Below, one piece after another: positions 23,245 through 34,300 of a DNA stretch of 46,850 bases. This DNA is from Gonium pectorale (Eukaryota; Chlorophyta; Chlorophyceae; Chlamydomonadales; Volvocaceae): NCBI GenBank assembly GCA_001584585.1, contig LSYV01000023.1:170225-217074 (forward strand), written 5' to 3'. The position numbers and the translations under genes are program-made. The first letter of the stretch is position 1. Each line of letters starts with the position of its first letter. Below the pieces are notes generated by a model. It was not told the origin of the DNA, made no database searches, and saw only the letters and a list, made by a program, of their open reading frames with translations.

Positions 23245-24822
23245 TGCGCAGTGGCGGTCCTCTTAATTACAGCCGGGTCCTAATAACCATCTGTTGCTAG
23301 ACAAGCCAATCACTCTCATAGTACAAAGGCGCGACGCGGTCGCATAAATCACCTAGTTGGCTCTGAGGCACCGAAACGCTGTTATGGCAACGCAACGTAG
23401 AGGTGATACCGCTGCTAGAAGTTAGAAGCCGAGGCACTGCGACTGCGTGTCGATTGGACTTCCCCGCGTCCTATGGCTATCGCGCAGTGTTGTGTCCCTA
23501 TGTGTATGCTCCATTCTGTGCATTCATAGATAATGAACTCAGCTAGCCATGTTGTACGGACCCACGGGCCAGGTGACACGACATCGGAGCAAGCAGGGGA
23601 GGGCAGGGGCGAAGCAGGCGGAATTTCATAAGAAGAAAGGAAGTGCAGGGGAAGTCTTGCGGACTCCTGTGGACCCGTACGCTTGGCTATCTTCCGTTGG
23701 CGGGACGAGAAAGCTGGAGACTCGACAAGGGGCGCCCTCTGGGTGGGCATTTTTTGATTGCTCCAGAAACGAAGCCCGTTTCAGGGGCTGGGTGTTTTGG
23801 TTCAAACACCCCCTCTTCCGGCCCATTTTTTGTTTGTGGGCCCGCCTAAAACGGGCGGCGTTTCCTTCAAAACAAAAGTGAGGTACCGTAGCCCAGCGCA
23901 TTCAACATAGCCTTCCGGGAAGAAAACCCGGACTCATAACAGGACAGTTCGGTGGTTACAAGGCACGGCCGGGTAGTGCCGCAGGTGCTGCAAATGAGCC
24001 GACGCGCATGGCTCCAACATACCAGCGCGTCGCTATTACCGTACACACGAAATTTTTTGCTCACGCTCGGCTTCGTAATAAGACCGGCATCGCGGACTCC
24101 GCCACCGGTCCATTGGCGGCCAGACCCTCGTCGCCCGTGTACGCCCGCTCACGCGCTCAGGCACGCTCAGGCATTCCTCTTAATCTGGAATGCTAACAGA
24201 GATAACATGTAAACCGTGAACCCGCGCAAGTGAAACGTACTTGAAGGGAATTACACCTAGAAAACGATGCACTGTGAGGCTCGCCAAGTCCACCAGCGCT
24301 TGGGTATCGTGTAGCAACACGCAGCGCCCCAACCTCCCCCGCTCCGCACGCCGTTCTTGTCCCGTCCTCGTCCCGAGACTACCACACACCCGAGGCGCTT
24401 GGCGATGCACGGGGTTCGCGCCGACCAGCTGCCTATGCGTTCAGCGTCCAGCAGCAAAGGTACAACGTTCCAAGACGAGCATCCGAGCCTTTCTCGCCTG
24501 TCCTACCTGAAACCTTTCCACGAGCAGCCTGGGCACGTCGGGTGGAGGCGGTTGACGTAAACCGGTTGGCCGCTGGCCGACACCGCGCCGCGCTCTGCGG
24601 CCCCGACACCGCGCAGTACGGCGCAGTCGCCCACGGGACACCAAGATTAATCTTTGCAGCTATCGCTCTTTGGAGCTGCGCGATGTGCGCACGGCCGTTA
24701 ACGCCCTTCCGTGAACAGCCACTTGTCTGCAATGTCATTAGGATTGCAAACTGTCAGCCAACACAAAATACGGTACATCCTCATTACGGTACACGCGCAT
24801 TCGAACGGCACGAGCACCAGGC
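23245..24822. other. 5' flank of helicase A and spacer to copy B
   Basis: No gene recognised. Stretches 23420-23600 and 23985-24170 are similar to 36118-36300 and 36830-37020 upstream of copy B, showing the promoter region was duplicated with the gene. The part 24240-24820 has no clear counterpart. Confidence 0.55.
23766..23858 (+). repeat. Cluster of four short hairpin-forming palindromes
   Basis: In series: GAAACG/CGTTTC with a 5-base loop near 23766-23782; GGGTGTTT/AAACACCC (stem 23790-23797 with 23804-23811); GGCCCA/TGGGCC (23820-23825 with 23837-23842) around a T-rich loop; CCGCC/GGCGG (23842-23846 with 23854-23858). Such serial palindromes are typical of the repeat-swollen plastid and mitochondrial DNA of Volvox. 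Here they lie upstream of a nuclear gene. Confidence 0.7.
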
Positions 24823-25390
24823 AAGGGCGCTTACACAACATGCCTGCTGTTACATGATAACCTTACTAAACAACACGAAGAAAACCCCCCAAGGACGCTC
24901 GCCAGGCGCCGCACGCCGACTCGCGAAACCGGAAGCCGCATCATGCAGCGCTTCTCAGCGCCGCACATTGAAACCCGCCCAAACACCGACCTGCCGAGTC
25001 TGAAGCTGCGTGCATGTGATGCCCGTCAAGACGATTGACTGCGCCTGCAGCAGTGACAGCATGCCTGTGGGCCTTCCAGGCCCCAGGTCACTTTGGCGTC
25101 GGCCTCACATCGCCAACACACTGGGCCCCCGCATCCCGTCCCACATCCCGCACGGCCGCACGCGACCCCATACACCTTATTGACGGCCCCGCCTTCCATG
25201 ACCCCTCCTCCGCCGCCGCTTCCCTCCTCCTCCATCGCCGCCGCCAGCTCTTCCAGCCACCCGCCCGCCATGCCCACCGTGGTAACGCCTGCCCCCTCCA
25301 CGAGGTAGCGCGATACACGCCGCCTTCACGCCACCCCCCTCTCCCCCTCAGCCCCCTCCTCCTCCTCCACCCGCCGCCTGCCTGGTTCCC
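24823..25390 (-). repeat. Conserved 3' flank of helicase copy B, with candidate poly(A) signal
   Basis: Counterpart of 14667-15199. A minus-strand TGTAA (plus-strand TTACA at 24850-24854) lies about 540 bp past the copy B stop, close to where similarity with copy A ends, which suits the end of a 3' UTR. Copy A has lost the signal at this position. Confidence 0.6.
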
Positions 25391-28300
25391 TCACCCCACA
25401 TCCAGCTCCGCCGCCATCTCCGTGACCTGCGTGGCCATGTCCAAAATCGCCAGCAGTTCGCTTTTCTTGACAGCACCCTTGCGGGTGCTGAGCGCATACA
25501 GCTGGGATTGGACATTCGACGCGGCGACACGCAGCCGCCGTCGCCGGCCGCTGGTTGGGGCCCCCGAGGCGGCGCCGCCTGCGGCGGCAGAGGCCGTTTT
25601 CGCGACATCCGGCGTTTGCTCCACATCCGTCGCTTCCGCCACTTGGCCCGTCGCCGCTGCCAGCTCTCCCGAAGCCGCCGTCGCTGCTACCTGCACTGCC
25701 GTCACATCCACCACCGTCCCTTCTCCCGCCTCCCCCTTGGCCTCCGCCCCTGCTTCCAGCCGCTGCCTGCGCTCCTCGTCCCACCGCCAGAAGCCCTCCG
25801 GCCCGCGCTCGTACCAGATCTGCGCGGGCTCGTTCTGGGGCTTGCTCGAGATGGGCTGGCGGTCATCCCGCCAGCACCACGGCCAGTCGGTCTGCGCCTG
25901 GCGGTTCTCGTAGCGGCGGGCCTTGCGGTGGGCCGCCCACCACTGCATCACGCGCGGGTCAATCTGCGGTGGGCGGTGGGCGGATTCATTAGGTGTTGTG
26001 TCCGCAAGCCAAGGAACCAAAGAAAGCAGAGACGGCACTGTGGTACGAACAGTTGGGGGCAACAGCGAGTAAGGCGTGTGGGCTGCACATCCGGACGGCG
26101 AGCGGAGGTGTGGCGCGCTTTGGCGGCGGAACCGACGATCGGCCTCCTCATTCATTGACCACACCGCCACCCATCCTCCGATGAGAGCCGCTGACTGCCT
26201 CCTTACCTACACACGCCACGCCCGCCCCCTGACACGCCCCCTTCCGGAAGGGCGAACGCTGTTGGTCACCGGCCCAACCTTTGTAAATGCACGTCCCCAC
26301 GCCCCCTGCCGGCCGCCTCATCGGCCCCCCATCCCCCAACCCCAGGCCCGGTGGCGGCGCACCTTCCGGTAGGTGTCCCCCGCGAGCTGCAGCCCCTCCA
26401 TGCCGCGCGCCCGGCTGAGCGCTGTGTACAGCATGCCGTGGCCGAAGAAGCCGTTGAGGTCCACCACCACCTGCGTCAGGCGGCGGGCCAGGGGGGCCAA
26501 GCGGGCAAACGGGGGCATAGGGGTCGAGGAGGGCGCGGGGCAAGCGGGCCAGGGGCCCCAAGGGGTCGAGGACGCATCCCAAAGGTGTGGGGTGGGCACG
26601 GGGCAGGCGCTTGGGAAGGTCAGCGTAACAGCGCGCGGCAGCTGGCGACCGGCGAACAAGAGCAGATGCAGATACGGTATGAGCTGGCGGCGCCGGCGGC
26701 CAATGGAGTCTGCGGTCGTTGCCGCTCAGGTCACGCAGCCGCCAGCATGCAGGCCAGGGATGGGCACGGCGTTTGGGACTTCGTGTATGTGCATGTGTGT
26801 TTGTGTGTGTTCCGGAGGTTGCATCCGGGTGTGTGAGCCCCCTTGACTGTGCACTGCAGCGAGCAAGGCAGCGCAAGGCTCTAATACTTTCACCAGACGA
26901 GCACGGGCCACACGCGCACCTGCAAGTTCCGTTGCGTGCGTGCTGCGTGCCTCTTTGACGCCCCCAGGTGCCCCCAGGTGTCCCCAGGTGCCCCTAGGTG
27001 CCCCCAGGTGTCCCCAGGTGCCCCTAGGTGCCCCCAGGTGTCCCCAGGTGTCCCCAGGTGCCCCTAGGTGCCCCCAGGTGTCCCCAGGTGTCCCCAGGTG
27101 CCCCCAGGTATCCCCAGGTGCCCCCAGGTGTCACCAGGTGTCCCCAGGTGCCCCCAGGTGGGTTACGGCCCCGGCTCCTGCAGCACCTCCGCGGCCGCCA
27201 GTGGTACCAGGCTCCCTTCACGAGCCGGTGCGATGAGACGCCTCGCGGCCACTGGAAGCCGCCGTGCTCTCGGGCCCCCATGCTGGTGGTCACACCCTCG
27301 CGCCCCCCACAAGTCACCCTGCCGTGCAAACCGACCCACCTTGTCGAGGGTCATGCCCTGTGACTTGTGCACCGTGATGGCCCAAGCCAGCTTCAGCGGC
27401 ATCTGGAGGGGTGTCGCCGGCCGAGAGGGGAGGCACACGTGGGAGTCAGTGCAGCGCATTGCACAAGACGAATCATACGTGAGTTAATCCTTACGCCCGT
27501 ACAGCGTGCTCCGTACGCCTACACAGCGCNNNNNNNNNNNNNNNNNNNNGACCAACAACAGGAGACAGCCAGCCACAAGGAAGCCCAGGACATGCACCGG
27601 AGTCGCGTGATCCTCGGGTGTACTGCCCCCACGGTAGTTGGCCTGGCGACATACACTTCATCATCATGCCCTCCATCCGACTCACCGCCGGAGGCGAGGC
27701 TCAGCACCCCCAGCAGCTCTCCGCCCGCTGCCACGCAGCCCACCGCCGCAAACTGGCTGCAGCCTCGCTTGTGGAGCAACTCCCAGTCCGCGGGCAGCCT
27801 GCCCCCCTTCACGAGCCGGTGCGATGAGACGCCTCGCGGCCACTGGAAGCCGCCGTGCTCTCGGGCCCCCATGCTGGTGGTCACACCCTCGCGCCCCCCA
27901 CAAGTCACCCTGCCGTGCAAACCGACCCACCTTGTCGAGGGTCATGCCCTGTGACTTGTGCACCGTGATGGCCCAAGCCAGCTTCAGCGGCATCTGGAGG
28001 GGTGTCGCCGGCCGAGAGGGGAGGCACACGTGGGAGTCAGTGCAGCGCATTGCACAAGACGAATCATACGTGAGTTAATCCTTACGCCGTACAGCGTGCT
28101 CCGTACGCCTACACAGCGCACACCATGGGGCAGCTGCATCGCTGGCCACTAATTGGGCTATAGCGGCGAAGGTCTGGCGCCTAGGATGCCGCACTCGACT
28201 AGCCATTGGGTTGCAAGCTAAAGCCCTGCGGTAATATGTACGAGCCAGAAGGCTCGCGCATGGGCAGCTCAGGACGAACCACCCAAGAAGCCGTTCAGCC

Positions 28301-31300
28301 GTACGACTCGCCTGCACCCGTACACATATCCCGTAGCCGTGGATCCTGGAGGTGAAGATCGATGGCCCGACCGCAACGACCCGGCCGTTCGTAAACTTGA
28401 CCACCGGCAGCACGCGATTGTTGCGTTGCCACCTGCGTGGCCGGCCGGGGCTGCCACTGAGTAACAGTGTACGTCGAACAGATGCGCACGGAGCGCCAGG
28501 AAGGGGGAGCATGCGCCCCCGCCGTTGCGGAAGACGGTGCACTGCGGCTGCGAGCCATCCGTTGAGCGGAACCCCTGCAGGCTACCACACTCGCCTCCCG
28601 TCCCGTTCATGGGTCCCCGGCGTCCCGCGGGTCGCACGTGTGCACGCTGCAGCACCAGCCCCCACCCCCAGCCCCACCCCCATTACGATGCCCACCTACG
28701 GCCCCTACGGCTCGCCCGCAACCGCTGTGATCCCGGACCAAGAAAGCCCGCTGGCAGTCCCCGCCCGCCATCCCTGTGCTGATGCGGTACTCCTCACGCC
28801 GTGGCCGCAACCCAGACCCACACCCCACCACTGGCAGTGATGCGGGGGATCGGGTGACGGACCGCACACCGCCTGTGCTTTTGATCGTATGCCTGGGGCC
28901 CCCTGCCTGCAGTTCCGCATGTAACTCACCTCTCTCCCCCTTCCCCTTGGGTTGCCGGGGCGCTTGGGACCAGGGCTCCTTCTCTCCCTCTCCCTCAGCC
29001 TACGCCCCTCGACTTTGCCCGCTTTTCCTTCATCCTCCGGCTCCGCTCTCACCCCCCGCAGTGCTTTCTTCCTCCTATGTAACACCAGTTCCTCACCCTT
29101 CCCACCCTTTCACCAGCCGCCGGGGCCACGTTAGCATACGGCACAGCATACTTCGCCCTTTCTTGCTTCGCTGCCGGCGCTTCGCCCTTACTGATTCCTT
29201 TCGCCTTCCCATGCCTCATGCGGCCCCTTCTCGCATGGGACTCCTGGGCCCCGTCATTTGCTTCTTGCCGTCAGGGTGAGTACTGGCTGTTCTCGCGGTC
29301 GTGTTCGGTTGCTCTGCGGGTTGTATTCCTGTGGTAGGCGCTGGGCCCCCGGCGGCCACGACCGGCGGACCTCCCCATCAGCCATCACCGGCCGCTGGTG
29401 CTGCTCACAACTCCTTCCGTCTCTTCTCTTCACGCCCATATCTGGTATGCACGGGCTGGGCGGTGGTCTGGGACGGCAGCTCCTTTGCGGACCCTTCCAT
29501 GGCGGGCGAGGCATGCGGACCCTTTGCGCCTCAGGACTGGGGCCTTTTCCGGGTTTCCTTGGGCTCTGCCTGCTTACGGGCTGGGTGGCCTTCGGGCAGA
29601 CGGGCAGACGGGCGGGGCGGGCCGCGGGCTTGGGCAAACAGTAAGCAAGGGATCGGCCGGTCTGGGCTTATAAACCCGCTACACAAACCCGGACTGTAGA
29701 TGTACATAAATGCGACGGACCACCGGGAGGACGGCCTCGCAATCTGCGACGTCGGGACCCTTCCCTTCCACCCTCAGCTCTCAGCCTGTAGGACGGGACT
29801 TTGGGAGGGCGCCCTTACCCCAACCCTTGCTCCGCTTTCCCGTTTTTCCTTCTTGGGCTGACGGGCTGGGTCGGGGCCGACCGGGACGATGAGACGTTGG
29901 GCCGGAGGGACTTTTCATTACTTCGCCTGGGTGGTTCGGGACGGCATGCGCCCAAGGCCTCTCTAGTGAGAACGCCTTTCCCTGATTCTGACCCTGTACG
30001 GCAACCCCAACCTGTCCCGCGTTTCGCGAGCAGTTTGCGCACTAGTTAGTTCCCCGGTGGTCCGGTGGCCACCTCCGCTCTGCTCCACCTCTCCCATCCC
30101 CACGCCCGCTGCTGCGCGCACCTTCGCAACTCCCGCGCCACTTCTATCCCCTCCGCCTCCTCCAGCACGGCCGCCATGGCCAGCGGCTGCTTCAGCTCCT
30201 CCTCGGAGATTGAGGTGAAGCCCACCACCACACCCCGGCTGCCGTTCACGAGGCCGGCCGACACGTCCTTGTTCCACACCAGCATCACCTGGGCGTCCTC
30301 CTGCACGTGAATGGGTGTGTACGGGGCGTGTACGGATGTTTGCGGGTGCGTACGGATGTGCACAGCTGCAGGACGGCACATGTGCGGGAGGATGCTCCCA
30401 GCGTTGGCAAGGACTCAAAAGCACAGCCCGTGCGGTGCTCCCTCGCCGTGCCGATGTACGGCCCCAGTCCACGACCATGCGTCCTACGTACAAGCGAGTT
30501 CAAGTGCACGTTACGCAATATTTGCTTCACACACACATGGGTCGGTCCATTTCAACACACAGGGGTTTATGGTTGTCGTACCCATACACTTCACATGTAT
30601 CACAACTGCTGCTCCTGACCTTAAGGGTGACCACCGTGGCCGCCTGGCAGTCCCGGAACAGGCCCCCGGGGCCGCTCGCCACCTCCTGGATGTGCTTCTC
30701 CGCCTCTTCGCGCCACTTCTCTCGCAGCCTCATGGCATGGCTGTATGCCCGGTCGGGAAGTATGTCCCCCACCTGCACTTGTTGGCCGCGCGAGCCGGGC
30801 GGGGCAAAAAGGCGAGGGAAAGAGGGATGGGAGAAGGCGACAGTGGGCAGAGGCTGGAAGCAAGGCCCGGAGTGTAAACGTTACATCGCGATAGAGGCTT
30901 CTTGGCAGCCCCGATATAACGCGGAAACATGGCCAAACGGGCGGTGGGTGGAGAGGGCGTGTCGGGCGTGGAAGATGGGCACATGAGACTGCGGCAGCTT
31001 CAGCACGTACGGCAATTGTCCCCTGTACGGAAAGGCAGCCCAGTGGTTTGGTTAGCTACAAGGGAACGAGCGAGCGAGAGCGGACCCAGACGAGTTGATC
31101 TCGGGGCCGTCGGATCGGCAAGGCTGCGATTCCGAGAGCGGGTCAGAGTGCAACGCCTGCAGAACATGCTCAGAGCAATAGCCGGCAAAGCTGTTAGCTA
31201 GCAAGCAACCGGGTAAGCGGAGAGGGCCGCCTCATGGCCATGCACCTGCGGGGGCGAGGGTGTTGTCGAAGGAAGCGGGAAACGGGTTGCCACATGGAGC

Positions 31301-34300
31301 GGGGCAGGTGAGGCCAAACCTCTTTTGAGGGAGGTGTTGCTCCTGGGGAGCCACCTCCCGGACGCGGCCCCACAAGGGGCAAGCGAGGGTGATCGCAGCG
31401 AAGGTGCGGGCGCTCGAGTCCGTCGCGTCGTTGTGCATGTGGATCTCCCACGCCGGCGGGCCTGTCGCACCCCCCCCCCCCACCGCCACACCCGCCGCAC
31501 CTTCTGTACGTGTGACATGTGCCCCATCCTCAGCAGCAGCTGCCGCTCCTGGTGGCGCGCCTCCGCCTGCAACGCCGGCGTGTCCTGGCCGGTCGGCTGG
31601 CTTTGTCCCGGCGCCTGCGGCTGCGGTATTGGGTGGCCGTCCAAAGCAAACGCCAGCCGTCGGTAGTCCACCTCCGCCAGCAGCTGCTCCGACACCAACG
31701 GGGCGTACACCGAGGCGGACGGTTCACCCGTCAACCTCCAGCTGTCCGCCGCCCTCAAGTCCACCTGTCGGGAGGGGTGGGGACGAAGGATGTGTGAGAC
31801 TCAGGTGGGCGGGTGTGGCAAAGGGCAAGCATGGCAGTCGGGGCCCGCGGATGGGAGCTGCGTCCCGGCCTCACAGGCCCTCCGGGACTCACGTATTCCC
31901 CGGCTGGACCCGCGTGGACGTGCGGGTTTGCCGGAATTGCCGGCCCCCTACCCGACCGCGCCTACGCCCTCCATCTCACCTCACCTCACCTACCGGGCCC
32001 CGCACCCGAACCAAAAACCAGCACCGCACCTGTTCCCCGGGCAGCGCCGCGAGCTCCTCCTCGTTCTTCCGCGCCACATCGTCGTTGCGCGCGAAGAGCC
32101 GGGTGGGCTTGATGCCATCGCTGACGTCGAGCTCCCGAGCGCACTCAGCCCGCAGGGTGGCCTTGGCGGCGGTCGCCTCCGCGTCCGAGCCGCACCGCAC
32201 AGCGTTTAGCAGCGCCACGAAGCGCGCTTCATCTTGGCGGAAGACCTGCGTACGGGAAGGCGGTTGGAGGGGTTGCTAAATTGGTTCGTCCGTTGGCCAT
32301 GTTCGTTGTCGGTTGGTGAACTGGGTGGAACGGGGAATTCATGAGCGATTGGGGGGGGGGTCCTGCGGTCTGCCGGGGCGAAGGGACAGAGGCAATCATC
32401 GTCGCGAAGAGCGCTCTGCCATGGGCGCTAGGCGCTAGGCCTGTATGTGGGAGGATGCTTCTTCCCTATCCCCTCATCGGACCACCAACCTGGGTGAGCT
32501 CCACGAGCCGGAAGCCGCCGTAGTAGAACACGGGCGCCTGCGGATACGCGATCGGAAGAACACGCCGCTGGGTTCGAAAGTCTCACTTGTCTGGATATGG
32601 AAAAGGAATGAGGAACAGCAGGTGGCCCGCCCCTGTGGCTCGATCGGGACTTGCTACTCAGCAGACAGCTGCACCCTCAGGGCCCCACCCCGCCCGGGGG
32701 CCACTGCGCACAGCCCCGCGTCAGTCCGCTCCGTTCCGTCCCACCCTTCCACCTGGAACATGAAGCCCCGATTCCCGAAGGGCTGGTCGGCGGGGCCTTT
32801 CTTGGCGGCCCCCTGGCGGGGAGCGGACGGCGAGGAGGAGGAAGAGGCCATGCGAGGACGGGTCTCGATGGGTGCGAGCCTGGGCGGAGTTGGGAGAACA
32901 GGGGGGGAGGTGTGGGCGTGGCGAGGAGAGTGGAGGGCTTGCATTTGCTGGGTGTGTGCTTGCAGGAAACCACGATCTCGGCGACGCGACGCCGCAGCGG
33001 GAAGGGCTTAGAGGCAAAGACGGTGGCGTGCGCGCGGCGCGAGCGCGGACGCAGCAGCTCAAACCGCACGTGCGATCTTGCGGGGGAAGGGGGCGGGGGA
33101 GGGGCACAACGGCTACAAGGCAGGGGCCTGAGACCGAGAAATGCAACGTGCCGTGCCGTGCCTGTCAGAAAAGATGCACGCCGGGTACAGCAGGGAGGCG
33201 CAGCGCAGTGGGAGATGGCGGCCTGCCTGCCTGGAGCACGACTTCCCCCTCGGTGTTCCGGAGTTCCTCGGCCCCGGTGCTCACTGGAAGAAGTCGCCGC
33301 TGAGGATGAGCTGCAGCCCGCCAAACGGCTTGTCGTACGGCCTCGCCGCCTCCTCGCGCTCCGCCTGCGTGCGGTGGCAAGGGGTGGGCAGACGGGCGGC
33401 CGACGGCGTGTACGGCGAGGTGGTCCGCGGAGGGGGAGGGCACACAGCTACCGCCGCGCGAGGAGCGTCAGGGGCGTTGGACGAGCGTATGGCATGCCCC
33501 TATGGAGCCTCCACAGCGCCGCCGCCGCCCCTGCCGCACTCCCCAGCTCGCCCCTGCCCACACCTCCACCCATTGTGTGAGCAACTGGAAAGCACAGCGG
33601 CATACCGAAGTGCGACTGGTTGGGCCAAGTATACCTAAAGCTGCAGGAGCAACAACGCCTTACACTCACCCACCCAACCAAAGCACCCACCTCGCTGAGC
33701 TTGCAGTCGCGCCCTGCGGCCGCCTGCGCATTCGAAACGCCCGCCCTCTTGCGCGCCACCGTCAGGTACGCATCCAGCGCCTGGAGCAGCTCGGCGCTCA
33801 GCATGCCCGCCTCGTCCAGGATGATGGTGCGCAGGCCGTGCAGCGTGGACAGCACCTGGGAGGGCGGGCGGGCGGGCGGGGCAAGGAGTTTGGGATGGGA
33901 TGGGAGGGGTGCCCCACTGCACCCAACAAGGGGCCACCCTCCACCGGCAGGGCAAGTCCGGGGACAGTTTCGAATGATCACGGGCGACCGTCCGGTCCGT
34001 TCCAGCCCAAGGGCCGTAGCGGACGCGCGCTTTGTGCTCGCGCCCGACACCGCTCGCTCCTTCGCATGTCCTGGCCAAACTCCCGGCCCCGCTCCAACAC
34101 ACTCCCGGTCCAGCCATGGCGCCGTGCCCTACCCGCCACTGTCCGCCGCTCACGTGCCGTGCCACGTATTCCTGCTTGTTTGCCCCACCCCCCCGCCCCG
34201 CTGTTTGCCCGCCCCAGCGGGCAACAGCCGCGCCATCAGCCCATCACACCACCGTCCACGTTGTCGGCGCCCGACCCCGCCCACCTCGTCGTCTGACGTC

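Noticed and set aside
26961..27160. CRISPR-like array
   Set aside because: Units are 10 bp and directly adjacent with no spacers, in a eukaryotic intron.
29254..29699. Small frames on both strands in the copy B insertion
   Set aside because: Both strands are open over the same interval with Gly/Pro/Arg-rich content and no recognisable transposase, reverse transcriptase or other domain.
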